DNA of 64,000 bases from Notospermus geniculatus (GCA_002633025.1 NMRB01000243.1:216867-280866), one strand, 5' to 3'; counted from the stretch's first letter, positions 13,168 through 25,767 are shown. Numbers and translations are program-made. The notes: a model not told the origin generated them from the sequence alone.

Positions 13168-13260
13168 TATATATAGCACGCGCCACGTCATATAGCAACC
13201 AAAATGGCGGCTCGTGCCTGTCTTTGTTGCGGAACGGACAGTAGCGCCGCGGGAGTGTAG
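13168..13260 (+). other. Possible TATA box and micro-ORF, copy 1
   Basis: TATATATA at 13168-13175 is followed at 13204 by an ATG opening an 18-residue ORF, MAARACLCCGTDSSAAGV, ending at TAG 13258-13260 in a CpG-rich stretch. The paralogous copy at 16982-17038 encodes the same 18 residues, the two differences seen being synonymous. It could be a first exon or a conserved short ORF. TATA-to-ATG spacing is very short, and it may be non-coding. Confidence 0.3.
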
Positions 13261-13300
13261 CGGCAAAGGTGGGATTCAGGCTACAGTACGCCGTGCTGCC

Positions 13301-14059
13301 CCAACCTGAACAACAGGGCACAAGCCTCCAAAAAACCTGGTGACGTTGCGTCGGTTTGTGACCCTGACGAACAACAGTCAAATCCGCCATTTTGCGCAGG
13401 GTTATGTGATGCGTCGCGCCTCACAGCGCCGGTGTGGAAGAACTACTTCCGCGGTAAAAGTAGTTCTAAAGAAATCACATTTCTCTGATAAATATTTGCT
13501 ACTTTTATTGTATTTTATGATGATTTCAGATGAAATAAATATATTTAAGTCAATTTATTCGCATATTTACATCAGAAGACCCATAATAGCATATTTTATT
13601 GTTTTGGGAATCTGGCAAACGCACAGTGGACGCACAGCATCAGAACAGCGAAATGCATGTCAGTGCACTGTACATTCTGTACTGTATGGCATAATGGCGG
13701 GAACCCCGGGGAAATCCCGATTTATCGATTTGGCCGAGCAAAAACGCGCAATAACTCGCAAAATCTTAGTAAAATTCACTTTTGCGTGTCATATTGTATT
13801 AAATTAACCCAAAACTGCCATCGTTAGGTTCTTTTTCGACACAAAAGTGATGAGTTTCACCGAACTATATCTTGTAGTGGATGAGTCAAAGTAGTCCGAA
13901 AGTAGATCCAGGTGGTTCGGTCGCCGCATCACTATCCCAGCTATAGGTGGGGGCGCAATAAGATATTCAAGATGGCGGCGGTGATTTTTCCTCCGGGACT
14001 AAATCCCAAACCCAAGTCTCGCAATATCTCGCGGGATTTGGTCCCGGTGTTCCGGTTGN
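13301..14059. other. Spacer between the duplicate copies; no gene
   Basis: An open stretch of 155 codons at 13340-13807 has no recognisable domain and AT-rich, low-complexity composition in its middle. A single undetermined base sits at 14059, at the start of copy 2. Confidence 0.4.
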
Positions 14060-15384
14060 ATCGCACAGTGTGGGAAAAGGCAAGTTTGTTATCAGAAGCA
14101 GACCTTTCCCCTCCATACACATGAAATCGTCGCATGCTTGACGAGGACGAAAAATGTCGCCACGTTCGGATTACAAGAAGGTTATCTGCCAACGATAACG
14201 AAGATGGTGAAACTTATGACCATCGTACGAACTTGGTCAGTTACAATCGCGTGGCTATTTCAGGATGTTGCCATTGGTCAAACTGTCGTCACGTGGTTAC
14301 TCTGAGTGTAAAAAAAAATCCTCACCGGCCACTCTGAAGCTATTACATTTCCTGCATTAACTCGCACTAGCACACCTGTAACGGGTTGATTTTTTTCTTT
14401 CTTTTTTTCTTACCCATACTATCGCCTTACCTCTGGCCATCTCGGATCCAGGGAATGAAGGACTGCTGCTGCAAGCCGTAGATAAAGTCCGAGCAATAAG
14501 ATCCATGGATACATGATGTCTATTATCCTGTCCTATGTATATTATCCTATTCTGTATTGTCCTATCTTTAATTCACAATTTTTTTCCTCAGTTTTCGTCC
14601 TTTTCCTAAAATTTTCACATTATACAAGGAACGGTCTATAATGTGTTATACATTGGACCAAATATCAATAAGTTGTTGAAAACATTTCACTCCAAAATCA
14701 TCGATGTCATACACAGGGAATAAAGGCTTTCCTTAACCGGTACCAACTCTCCTTAATTCAAATTCCAATCCTGCTGTTAGTAGGACCTTTGCCGCCTCAC
14801 CAGCTTAACTTACTCCAGGTCCACCCGTTGAGAGAGAACCTCTCTTGGGGACATTCCACATCCCTACCACAACCGGGTCCGCGAGAGGCGTCTCCTCGGT
14901 GTCCCTGACGACTGTGACACCCTCCAAGCGGCCACCACGAGAGTCGTTGAATACTCAACGGTAGTTGATCCCTATGTTCTGTTCGTGATTGCAACCGTCC
15001 CGCCTTTCACCAAGAACCATTCGAACATGTTTAATGCTTCTGATCGTCCTCCGAAGTAGCTACTCGATGTTTGCAGGGCACTTTACACACTTGGACTAAC
15101 TATTTAACACTCGAGTCACAGACGGGTTGCAGACGGAACCAAGGAAAGAAGTGTTTTCCTGATTTCAGCAGGTAGAGGGTTGAGATTGTGCGTGTTATAT
15201 GAGGACGTTACAAATTTATTGCACAGGTACAAAGGATAGAGAGACAATGTGTTGTATTGGTAATATTGTTATGAAGGCATTCTTCCAAGTACTAAAGCCA
15301 ATTGCAGGAGCACAGTAGCCACGTGCATAGGCGGTTACCGGTATATCCGTAAACAAAGAGGCTATGAAATAAAGAGGTTGTAAT

Positions 15385-15587
15385 CGTTGTGATGAGATCG
15401 CGAGTCGTAGCCGAGAAAGACGTTGGGCGGCGCTGTCGTCGTAATGATGATTTGCAGTCGCAGCTGATCTACTACAAAATAAGAAGAGTTTGTAACTTTT
15501 AATCTACTGCAACTTTCGATCATCTTTACGACAAGAGCGCCGCCAAACCGATTTTTCAGCTATGACTCGATATCATGAGTTACAACG
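15385..15587. mobile_element. Palindromic MITE, family shared with 56968-57193
   Basis: The left end CGTTGTGATGAGATCGCGAG is mirrored by CATGAGTTACAACG at the right. Internal blocks AAGACGTTGGGCGGCGCTG and GCAGTCGCAGCTGATC closely match the element inside the M13 gene intron at 56968-57193. Non-coding. Confidence 0.75.
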
Positions 15588-16945
15588 TTGTACATTGTAT
15601 GTTGTTCAAAGCCAGTCGTTATTGGGCGGGTACCGGTTGCTCTGAATAATGACCTCCTTCTATATTTCAATTTCGTACATACATGTAGCAAGCAACAATG
15701 GGCCTACACATTACACTGCATATTTGAGGTAAAAAATAAAATACATGTAGGCCTACACCATAACAGTCCTGCGAACGAGGTCGCCACTCTCCGCGTTCGA
15801 ATGCTAAATTCATACCGTACGTGTGACAACCTGTGAAATTCGGCTACCGTTTCCTTTGAGGAATTTTGAATTATTTCGATCTATTTCCTCATATTTCTAG
15901 ACAAATTTTCCGACACACCTTACAGACGTCTGGCTGTGTCCGCTACAGCGATGCACAGCATTATTAGAAAGATGCCTAATTGCACCCACATGTCGCTAGA
16001 AGCCTGGATCACAGGATGTTCCTTGTGACACATCTTCAATATATGGGATCATAAGTGGCGTTTACTACCTACTCGACATGTTGCATTTGTCAAGAAAGGG
16101 ACACCATTAGACTCACCAGACAGCAGATTACGTCAATAGAACGCAATCCGCGGGAAACATTTGCACTTTCATATCAAGGAACGGTGGTAATTTAAAATAT
16201 AGTCAGTTGGAGCTCTTATTTGCATTATTATCATACACCCGTGATGACGGCATCGAGCATGATGTTTCATAAAAATGTCAATACATGTATCTCGTCAATA
16301 TCTCCTATATAAAGCTCAGTTCTTGGGTCCTATGTTAAAATCAGTAGCAAAAATTCAAAACACCGGAACTTCCGTCAGAAGAATTACCGGAAGTGGCGGC
16401 AACGTTTTTCTTGTAAAAGAAGCCAATCCCTAACCAAGATAAATTTCATACCAAAAATCCCACGGCGGGACTTCGTTTTCACCCAGTTTGCACCTGACTA
16501 TCAGTGCTTCTAGGCATTTGTAGTAAACGTTTGGCTTTTCATCCCTTTGCACGATCTCCTATCGAGGCAATAGATGGAAGCACACATTTCTTCAGCAGTG
16601 GCCGACTCAATAACTAGTGTACAGTGTGTCTTCTTCGTTGTTTAACATCGATATCATTCAATGTTTGATTATAGCAGTTTTACCAATTTAAACCACAAAG
16701 TTCATACATGTCTATTGAGGGTCGAATTCCATACTTGTCAATTCGTCAAGGATCTGTATGGTGACCACAACATCAGAGAAAGTTGCAGTCCTATACAACA
16801 AAGAGAAATTTCTAACGGAATGTCATCAGGCTTCCTGGTATCTTTCAGCTTATCGTTGAAGACTAAGTCTATGGCTTCGCTGGTCATCAATCACAAGTCC
16901 ATGGAGTCAAGATCCTGTGTGTTTGGGGTTTCCCGAGCGAGGTGC

Positions 16946-17038
16946 TATATATAGCCCGCGCCACGTCATATAGCAACCAAAATGGCGGCCCGTGCTTGTC
17001 TTTGTTGCGGAACGGACAGTAGCGCCGCGGGAGTGTAG
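16946..17038 (+). other. Possible TATA box and micro-ORF, copy 2
   Basis: Paralogue of 13168-13260: TATATATA at 16946-16953, ATG at 16982, the same 18-residue product, TAG at 17036-17038. See copy 1 for the reasoning. Confidence 0.3.
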
Positions 17039-17304
17039 CGGCAAAGGTGGGATTCAGGCTACAGTACGCCGTGCTGCCCGGGTGTGCTTCTGTGCGCGGT
17101 GCAGGAACAGGACCCAACAGCATTTTCCTGAGATTTTGTCAGTTTGAGCACATTAACATGATACACCTAGGCCAGTTCCACTTCTCTGGCTGCATTTCTG
17201 TCAAAAGAGCGTCAGTGAAAGGGCAGCGATGGGGAAGCCTTGTGGGTGAAGCGGAATCTGCTGATATATCTTTAGTCTATATCTCGTCGCAAAGATGCAT
17301 GATA

Positions 17305-17400
17305 TAATAGGAAGGGTCGTCTCCGAATTTCATGACAAATTTTCGACCCCAACCGAGGTCTTCCTCAGGCACTTTCTAATTCGGAGACGACCCTTCGTAT
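17305..17400. repeat. Short inverted repeat
   Basis: AAGGGTCGTCTCCGAATT and AATTCGGAGACGACCCTT face each other across about 50 bp holding ACAAATTTTCGACCCCAACC, a block that recurs near 20130. It resembles a small non-coding hairpin element. Confidence 0.6.
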
Positions 17401-17910
17401 TACCGGTATATCATTTTTTGTGTCGTTCTTTGTGCTTTTTATTGGATATATCGTCGCAAAGATACAGCCCGCAGCGTATGATCCCCACTGCCTCGACAAA
17501 TACAATTTGGTCGGGTGTGCATCCACATCATCCATCAAATCGTCCACCCAATGATCAAGACTGTCAGTCTACTTCCGTGACTGATGACTCCATAAGCAGG
17601 GACAAACATACATTGTTGTATTAGCTTGGGAAATCCATTAGCTTTGAGTGATGAGTTCATCTTTGCAGGATTAATTGATAGGCGACTCCTGTCTGTATCA
17701 TATAGCGTCAGGATCATCGTGTGAAGGATGCGACGTCTCTTCGCCCATCGCTAAATTTGCTGAAGTGACAGCTTGCAAAAATACAGTATGGCGTCATATC
17801 CGAAATAGGACCCGACATAATGTCTGGAAAGTCTAATCTGTAATTGAACACAAGGCCTGAGCGTTCCTTATCGCCGATTTTTCTGGGCACTGCAATGCAA
17901 TTGCAAGGTG

Positions 17911-18025
17911 ACTTCCCATTTTGCCAAATCCCATTTCGCCAAATCCCATTTGGCCAAATTCCCATTTGGCCAAATTCCCATTTTGCCAAATTCCCAAATC
18001 GCCAAATTCCCAATTTGCCAATTGC
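17911..18025. repeat. Minisatellite of about 15-bp units
   Basis: About seven to eight tandem units of the type CCCATTTTGCCAAATT with small variants (GGCCAAATTCCCATTT). Open in several frames because the unit length is near a multiple of three; not coding. Confidence 0.85.
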
Positions 18026-18294
18026 AAGCCAAGTTGACCTGCATGAGGAAAATGACGTCAGACTCTAAAAATACCGATATGTGATTAGCGAACGACAGAG
18101 CACCTGCTGAAGAACGCGATAGACAAAATGGGATAGGATATCGATGATGTACTCTGAACACCGTAAAAGAAATGCATTCCTATTTTAGGCAAGTGCATTT
18201 TGTCACCTGCCCTTATCTCGGTAGGGAACTGACATGATACACTGTACAGATTTATAGGCTACATCAGAAACATATGTCCACGCAGAGGTAAATA

Positions 18295-18510
18295 CTCTAG
18301 ATTCGTTCTTCTAAGGTTACTTCAGATTCATGCTGTAGGTTTAGGCCTACCCACAATATACACCATACAAAGAATTTATTGATTCTATTCATCATAACTG
18401 ACCAATAAGTGAATCTTGCGTTACTTGCACTGGGCCGCGAAGACTGCTTTGTTGGGAGGCACTTTTAAAAGAGTGTTCAGTGAAGTAACCTTAGAAGAAC
18501 GGATCTAGAG
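18295..18510. mobile_element. TA-flanked hairpin MITE
   Basis: The left arm CTCTAGATTCGTTCTTCTAA and its reverse complement at the right (one mismatch, TTCG against TCCG) extend about 30 bp to AAGGTTACTTCA. TA lies at 18293-18294 and 18511-18512. Non-coding. Confidence 0.75.
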
Positions 18511-18984
18511 TATGACACACACTACGTCTGAAATCCATCATTGGAAAGCTCCAGATGAGCATCTTTTGGTCAAGTAGTTGTTGAATCGTCCGTGAAGAGT
18601 TAAAGATGACATACACCACACCGCATCTAAGATCGATATCCTCATCGATCCTTCCTTCGCTCACTATTCACTTAATCTCTGTTTTCGGCTTCTACTTGTC
18701 AACTATGACATTCAATCTGATTTCGTTTTATGGATTAGTTTTAAAGTATCTCAGGCGCTTGAATATTTGAGGGATAACGTTTAATAGCATTGCGAAAGTC
18801 GAAAGTACATGTTGGAAAAGATAATTAAGAGAAAATAGAACTGATCGATAAATCTCTCTGACGTTCATTTCCAGTTCAAACGCAGCGGCGGGGGGGGAGG
18901 GGGGCTTTCAGTCCCAGTCAGCTCAGATAAGCTGCATATTGCTCAGAGATATTTTCGAATCTTTTGTCATCATTCACGTCAATA

Positions 18985-19133
18985 GGGCGTTTAAGAAATC
19001 AAACGATAGACGTTAACTTTACCACAACGTTATTTTTTGTACCGAAAATGCAATATATATTCTAGTGAATTTGCAGTATGAAAAGTAGCTTTGTCGTGAA
19101 GTTAACGTTTATCGTTTGATTTCTTAAACTCCC
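18985..19133. mobile_element. 149-bp hairpin MITE
   Basis: The ends GGGCGTTTAAGAAATC and GATTTCTTAAACTCCC are inverted repeats that continue through AAACGATA and GTTAACTT to arms of about 40 bp around an AT-rich loop. TA flanks both ends. Confidence 0.75.
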
Positions 19134-22100
19134 TAATGTTTACTTTCAAACGTCAGTAAATCTGATTCTTACAAAATGTCGTGCAAACAAATAACTTTTT
19201 GCTCTGGAAATGAATTGATAAAATGTATCAAAATAAAATGATTGTGTAGCCAAAAGCATTAAAACTTGAGGGTGCACTTGACATACATGTGTACAACTCT
19301 AAATCGGTGTAAAAACAGCGGCGTAGGCGGGGGACACCGGTGGGTTGGAAAGAATCCCCGCTGGGAAAATTCTTTGAAATTGGGGTTCAGTGGCACCATG
19401 AGTTCAAAGAGGAGGTGGACTGCATAAGGCTTGAACATCTCCACAAACATAATCCCTAGAAAGTTATTGTTCTTGATAATTATGCAATGAACACTGATGG
19501 AGTGAATGAAAGCAAGTGCTGTTCATGTATGTCACGTCAGTGATCATGACCATCTTGCTCTTTTACTGCTGAAGGAATGGATTCGAGGGCCCTCCACAAA
19601 ACTAAAGTAAAAATATTTGACCAGTCTTTGTTCATACACCCACTAACGAACTGAATCTTATGCTTCATTTTTTCGTGTCATCGATTTGTCCCTGTAAGCA
19701 AATGCCATTAATCTCATAAAAATGCTATTCCTCCCTTTCACATTCTTTTTTATTGGCCAAACGACGACAATATCGGATGGATATATGAACCTAGACTTCT
19801 ACCAAGAAGGAAATATCTCGGGAAAGGTTAGACCTTTCTTTGGTGCCATCCATAAAAGAAAAATCGGTTATTTCCAGTCCACTAAACATAATAACGGTTT
19901 CCGAAGCCAGCTTTCATTACATATACAGGCGACGCCTGTCGAGGAATTTATATTGAACGTTATATACTGCATACATCGCTCTGGGCTGGTTGTTCCTCAT
20001 TATTTGCATTCTCATCAGCTAATAGCTTTGTAATTAACAACCCATTGAAGACCTATAGCTAATATCGTAACCCTTTTACGTGTACTCCCAAAATGATAAT
20101 AAGCAAGAAGTCAATCTCCAGAATTCACAAATTTTCGACCCCAACCAGGGTCTTTTTCAAGTGGAACTTTACAATCTGAAACTCTAGGAAAGACTCTTTA
20201 CATGTACTCCCAGTGGCAATTTCAGGGACTTTATCTGTTTCACAAACAAAGAATTTCCATTTTCATACATGGTACATGTATAGCACTAGGTCTAATCGTT
20301 AATCCGGTGGTTATATCAGACGTAGGCCTACTCGCTCCCACGCCACCCACAAAATTCACGTACAATGAGTAAAGCCCGCAGCACACGAGGCAACCTTGCT
20401 CCTGCTAGCAATTTAGTGGAAAGCAACAAGCAAGAATGCGGTGAAGTGCAACGGTGTCTTGCTTTCCGAGCAATAAAAAAGCGAGCAAGAAAAATTAAAC
20501 ATGTTTATCGGAGCAATAAGTTGCTTGCACGAAAAAACGAGCTCCTGAAAACATCCGCACACGGGGCAATTTTTCTTGCTTCACACAAATTGCTACCAAC
20601 AGAAAGGAAGTTGCCTCGTGAGCAAGCACTCTGAATACGCCAGAGTGCTTGTATGCAGATGGTTCGCCGTTCACCAAGCATTCGATGAAGCTGACGACGA
20701 AGCAATGCTCGGCGGGACATAGTAGTGTTCCCGTGGACATGGGCGACACTCGGCTGACGGCGTCCAGCGTGGTCGAAGAATGTCGACATGATCTGTAATT
20801 CTATAATACGATAATACTGCACCGGTATAAAATTAACTCTCCCGCCTGCTCCATCCCTGCGAGCACTGCCGGAGGGTGTTTTGCATCACACACCCAGTCA
20901 ACCTCGCCGTCTTTGTGATCCTATTGGTGATATCGATTCGAATATATTCAGTTACCGTTCAAAGCATGCTCGGTGTTCAGAGACGGGAGCTGTGTAGAAT
21001 GCGTGGATACCAGGCCACGATAAGGAACAAAAGCTCAGTGTGATTAAGATTTCCATCCACGGATATAATCGAGATTCGGCAGGAGACAAACGTTCCCCTG
21101 ACGTACAAGTACATGTACATGTCAAGCAGCCCTTTCGACAGAAGCATTCTGACCTAATCAGTTATCGCTGAACTGTGCGACCACCGAGCTCTTATGATTG
21201 TTGCGCTCGGAGCCATTTCACAGGATAAATTGCTCTACTTCGGATACTTCAAGGATCAGATCAATTCATTTACGGCTTAACTAACGTAGAAGACAGATCG
21301 TAAATTACTTCTTTATGTATTCGAGATCAGTGAATATCGCTGTATTCCCATATCAGGAGGATTAGTGCTTTCAGGACCACATAATTTTCAATTTTACCCC
21401 AACCTTTCTCAGCAAATGAATGATCGTCATCGGCCATTTACACGCCTGTGGTTCTTGATTCACTGCTTTCCTGTGGTTCACAATTCAGCGAACGTGTCCC
21501 TGCAACATCGGCAGCTAATCTCCGTCTCATAGCTGGATAACATTACCAAGCTCAGAGGGATTAAATGACTGACTATTCTGTGAGACTGCAGGTAATCGTA
21601 TCATGAGGCGAGGCCATTTTCACAAAGCGTCGGGTTAGTCTAAAGAAAGAACTTGGTATTTTCCTGATATTTTCATTTGACATTTGCCATAAAGGAATAA
21701 CGTTAGATCCGATTACTCATTAATCCTTCACAACTACTGGTTTGGTGTCGATAATAATGAAGCCAGGCCAGTCGTCGGGTTGTAAATGAGGCAAAGTAAT
21801 TTTTGCAATGGTATTTTTCAGTATATCTCAACTTTCAGAATTGCGCGATGTGGAACAGATATCAAATGACACAACGGAATATTGTTCATCGCGATTAATC
21901 CAGCAGAGGGGTTAAAATATCACCATCAGTTTACCCAAGATGAAGACGTAGAAGAAAATTTCATGCAAGCTGAGATGAATACAGGCAGTTTTTTCTGCTA
22001 ATAGAACCTGATACGGATTAAAGACGCTGAGCATTTTGATTGGCTGGTACGAAAACTGCGCCGGAGTGAATAACATGGATATCGACAATTAAATCGAGTA

Positions 22101-22621
22101 TTTCAATTCATTAACGTAACAAGCAAGAGATCATTGAAAAGCTGTGTATCGGAATTCTCATCGAATAAACAGTGAATTTTCATCTGTTGAGCGATCCCGA
22201 GTAATGACACTTAAGATTTCATTGGCTGTCTACACACTGCGTGGGGATGGACTAGGAAATCAATAAACTCTGCATGGTGTTCTCCAGCACACGACATCCA
22301 TGTTACGGCATGTATTGTTTTCATTTGGGTCGGGCATGATCTTCACGACAAGAACACATCACTCTATTGATCGGTTTGAGGATGTTTAAAGGTTTTTCTC
22401 AGATATTCTTACTTTGTCCTTTGTCCTCAATATCGTCTTCTTCCTTCTTGAAATCATAGACTGGATTATAAAGCAGGAAGTTCGCTGTGATCGTGACATA
22501 CAAGCTTTTGGAATATTGTCAAATCTCTCGGATCAAACGTCACGTTTCCTTGTGATTTTTCTTTGATTTCGAGGCGATTCGTGTTGCTTGCCGCTCATAT
22601 TACAGTAAAAGAGAATTCACA
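19134..22621. other. Intergenic, upstream of the single-exon ORF
   Basis: No gene is recognised. 20350-20660 holds a repeat with ACACGAGGCAA and TTGCCTCGTG blocks in inverted order, probably another hairpin relic. 21000-22600 is unique-looking sequence that may hold control regions of the gene at 22622. Confidence 0.4.
22467..22473 (+). promoter_or_regulatory. Candidate TATA box (TATAAAG)
   Basis: TATAAAG lies 149 bp before the ATG of the 333-residue ORF and would place a start site near 22497, giving an uninterrupted leader of about 125 nt. Inference from position only. Confidence 0.3.
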
Positions 22622-23623
22622 ATGATGGATATCGAAACAGCGTTAGAGGGCAACGGCAACCGCCCTGACAGGATACCGTCTATCCCAACAATATACCTGA
22701 ACACAACGGATAAGGCGGAGATATGTCTACACACTCCCGACAACGACAACGGATTTCCATTCAGGCGACCATATCATGTAAGTCTACCGGATCTGTCGGG
22801 CTCAAAAATCCCGCATATCATTACAACTAGCTCGACAAAAAGCCCGCTTACCGAAAATCCGAATTCTCCTAACTCCCCTAACAACAGGGAGGAAAAGATT
22901 GTGGGGGTCTATTGCTCGCCCAGATCGTCGAGAAGGGGCTTGGATAAGTTTTCCGAATCTGCGGACGCCATCGCGAACGCTGGAAAAAACGACAATGGGT
23001 TCTGTTGGCTGAACACGTTCGACCCATCACGTAGTGTCAAACGAAAACAAAGAAATAGACATTCGAGTTCAAGCTCCAGTGAAAATACAGTGAAAAGTGC
23101 TAGTCATATATCGACGTGCGGATCTAGGAGCAGACTTGGACATTTCGACAGGTTAAGCTTGCCTGAAATGTCTTCTTTGAGTTCGGTTCACTTGCGGAGG
23201 GTCTACTCCGGCCCGATTGGACAAATGCCAGTAAAAAACGAGGACGATCTTTCGATGCCCCCGAAGCGAGAGGTAAAATCGTGTTCAAATCTCTCTTCAT
23301 ATGATAAATACGCTACGAACTTCTTCGCGCAAGGATCGACCACGAATCTGTTAAGTCCACCGTCCGTGTTGCCGTCAATGTACGTGAACCACGGTTCTAC
23401 GCCATCTTTGGATGATATCCCGACCAACAACACGGAGGGCAACGTTGACGTCAGTGACAGGAAGACGTTTGAACAGATGTACGAGGAGGCATACCGGCGT
23501 GTTCACCAGCATTGCCTGCGGGAGAGCAGACATGAGAAACAACAGCGGATACAACAGTGGCTGAAGAACTTGAGTGACGGAACGTGTTCTGCCGGTCAGA
23601 GTCACGAGAGTAATGAAGGATAG
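22622..23623 (+). CDS. Single-exon protein, 333 aa, function unknown
   Basis: By far the longest intact ORF free of N in the window; I do not recognise the family. It opens with two adjacent ATGs (context CACAATGATGG) and ends at TAG. The protein is rich in Ser, Asn and Pro and looks largely disordered. There is a basic cluster KRKQRNR at about 140-146 (possible nuclear signal), a run of six Ser at about 148-153, and a charged, probably helical C-terminal segment at about 281-317 (FEQMYEEAYRRVHQHCLRE and on). There is no signal peptide or membrane segment. AATAAA follows at 24017. Real coding sequence is supported by length and by a composition unlike surrounding DNA. It could be one exon of a larger gene. 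Confidence 0.7.
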   Translation: MMDIETALEGNGNRPDRIPSIPTIYLNTTDKAEICLHTPDNDNGFPFRRPYHVSLPDLSGSKIPHIITTSSTKSPLTENPNSPNSPNNREEKIVGVYCSPRSSRRGLDKFSESADAIANAGKNDNGFCWLNTFDPSRSVKRKQRNRHSSSSSSENTVKSASHISTCGSRSRLGHFDRLSLPEMSSLSSVHLRRVYSGPIGQMPVKNEDDLSMPPKREVKSCSNLSSYDKYATNFFAQGSTTNLLSPPSVLPSMYVNHGSTPSLDDIPTNNTEGNVDVSDRKTFEQMYEEAYRRVHQHCLRESRHEKQQRIQQWLKNLSDGTCSAGQSHESNEG

Positions 23624-24016
23624 TGATATTCTTACCTATTGATTGCAAAAACATGACCAAACTGATTTCCTCAGGAGACAACTCCTTCTCGAGGAGGTGG
23701 ACTTGGCATCTAAAGTGTATAATGGTCTCGAGGGTTTAGGTTTCACCGCGAAGGAGTCACTCACTATAAGTGGCGACTTCAGCGGGCAGGTTTTACCACT
23801 TGCGCCGAGGATGGGCCGACCAACCCACTTAAAAACGGTTCTCAATGAATTTTGAATCGTGTGTTACAGGTCCAATATGGACAGTTTTCAAAAAAAATGT
23901 TCAACATTAAAATATTAATGAAATTCACAGTTTGGGCAATCGGTGTCGCCATGGCCATACGGTGTCGCCATGGCCACGCCATACGTGTACATATCCAAGA
24001 AATAACATGATAACAA

Positions 24017-24022
24017 AATAAA
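24017..24022 (+). terminator. Candidate polyadenylation signal AATAAA
   Basis: AATAAA lies 394 bp after the stop codon of the 333-residue ORF, the first clear hexamer seen on this strand downstream of it. Confidence 0.4.
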
Positions 24023-25450
24023 CCCGAAATCATTTGATTTAGGACAGGGGTCATCTGCTGTGTTCGGCTTTTGGGGGGAACTGGCGGAAACCTGTTTTGA
24101 TTGGTTGAGTGAGAACGGAACTTAAGGTCGCGGTTATCGTGTCAGCTACCGGTTTATGAAAATGCCGTGCTTCTACAATTAACCAGAAATGCTCTGATAA
24201 AATTTCAGCAGGTACCAGGATGTGTAAGATGTTGATTCAGGATGTCATAGCCATGAACATGTCGACGTGAACGCATGTTCGTTTTCCAAGTCGTGGGTGA
24301 AAATGCTAATTGTTACAATTATAGGCCTACAATTTATAGTCCAGTAGCCTACTTCTGTGAAAACGATATACCTTGTATTTAAGCATTATATTGCCTGTTT
24401 CCTTTTTATCTGAGATGTTAGAATGTTATTAGGGAATATCATACGAATTACATTTTTTATCCTCGTCGAAAATGTTTTCATGTGAACGTCTTTTCAAATC
24501 GCACCTCGTCCAATGGCACAAGGGGTTTCGAACGGCCGTGTCGCAGACGTTTGAAACAACACACACATTGCACCATTCACGTTATATGGAGTTTCTTTTC
24601 TATGGAGAATTTTCTTTGAAAATCTTTTTTTCGTTTTAATGATATATCTCAAAGTATCAAAATGATACAATGTACATGTACATGTATATAATGATGTGTT
24701 GATGCCCACAGAAGAGAAAACTGGCTGTTATGCCTACTTGTAGCCGTGCTGTATTTAGAAATAGGAACAAATATCAGTAAAAAATCTTCTGGGTCCATTA
24801 AAAATCACGTTCGTTGCTTATCAGCCGAGGTGCAGGTTCGATCTTCAAAATGCTATACAAATTCCCGTCACGTTGCGATCAGCTCGTTAATAAAGTCGTA
24901 ATATTATGCGTCCAAATAAATGGCTTCCCGGAGGATGGACGAGGACAGGATGACTTGATGCCGACCACGACCGTCCATCATACTAATTATATTTACCCGC
25001 ACCAATTACATGCGGTTATTCATTAAGATAGTGGAAGAGCCATGTCGAACTCTGGCCCATTCACTCAGAAATTACTCAAGCAAATACCACGACAGGTTCG
25101 TTCTTGATGAAAATTTCTGAACGGTTTGCAAAATGTTTGTTCTTTTTTGTCTCCCCTTCACTGCCGGCCTTTCATAGGGTTAGGCCTACATGATTTTGAC
25201 GTGAGCAAGATGTGAACCGACAAAATCTGTAATCCACAAGTGCATTTTTAAGAGGAAATTCATTACTTCTATTTACTTTTACATGTAGTTTTCTTTAATC
25301 ATTTTTCTTTCATTTATTTTTCTTTCAAATTATTCTGTTCGGTGATGACCAAAGAACCCTGAGACCACAGGCTGTCGCCTTGAAAGTTGATATGGGTGTT
25401 CATATATACATGTACTCACTGCAGACCTACAACATCGTTGAAATATCGGT
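24023..25450. other. Intergenic; nothing recognised
   Basis: Only short ORFs without motifs, up to the second assembly gap. Confidence 0.4.
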
Positions 25451-25767
25451 NNNNNNNNNNNNNNNNNNNNNNNNNNNNNNNNNNNNNNNNNNNNNNNNNN
25501 NNNNNNNNNNNNNNNNNNNNNNNNNNNNNNNNNNNNNNNNNNNNNNNNNNNNNNNNNNNNNNNNNNNNNNNNNNNNNNNNNNNNNNNNNNNNNNNNNNNN
25601 NNNNNNNNNNNNNNNNNNNNNNNNNNNNNNNNNNNNNNNNNNNNNNNNNNNNNNNNNNNNNNNNNNNNNNNNNNNNNNNNNNNNNNNNNNNNNNNNNNNN
25701 NNNNNNNNNNNNNNNNNNNNNNNNNNNNNNNNNNNNNNNNNNNNNNNNNNNNNNNNNNNNNNNNNNN
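25451..25767. other. Assembly gap (317 N)
   Basis: Undetermined bases abutting a tandem repeat on the right; ORFs crossing it are artefacts. Confidence 0.95.

Larger units (their letters stand above)
9478..13300 (+). repeat. Tandem segmental duplication, copy 1 (interrupted by gap)
   Basis: It begins at ATCGCACAGTGTGGGAAAAG and ends near GTACGCCGTGCTGCCC. Both blocks (9478-10645 and about 11529-13300) recur in the same order and orientation at 14060-15212 and about 15594-17083. Copy 1 carries the N gap and a 227-bp hairpin absent from copy 2. No recognised gene is inside. Confidence 0.85.
14060..17083 (+). repeat. Tandem segmental duplication, copy 2
   Basis: Same order and orientation as 9478-13300. 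It starts at TCGCACAGTGTGGGAAAAG and ends at GTACGCCGTGCTGCCC. Compared with copy 1 it lacks the 11814-12040 hairpin but has its own hairpin element at 15385-15587, and shows many small indels. Confidence 0.85.

Noticed and set aside
12883-13176. 97-codon ORF repeated at 16661-16954
   Set aside because: The two copies differ mostly by amino-acid-changing substitutions, have no recognised motif, and lie in a young duplication where open frames persist by chance.
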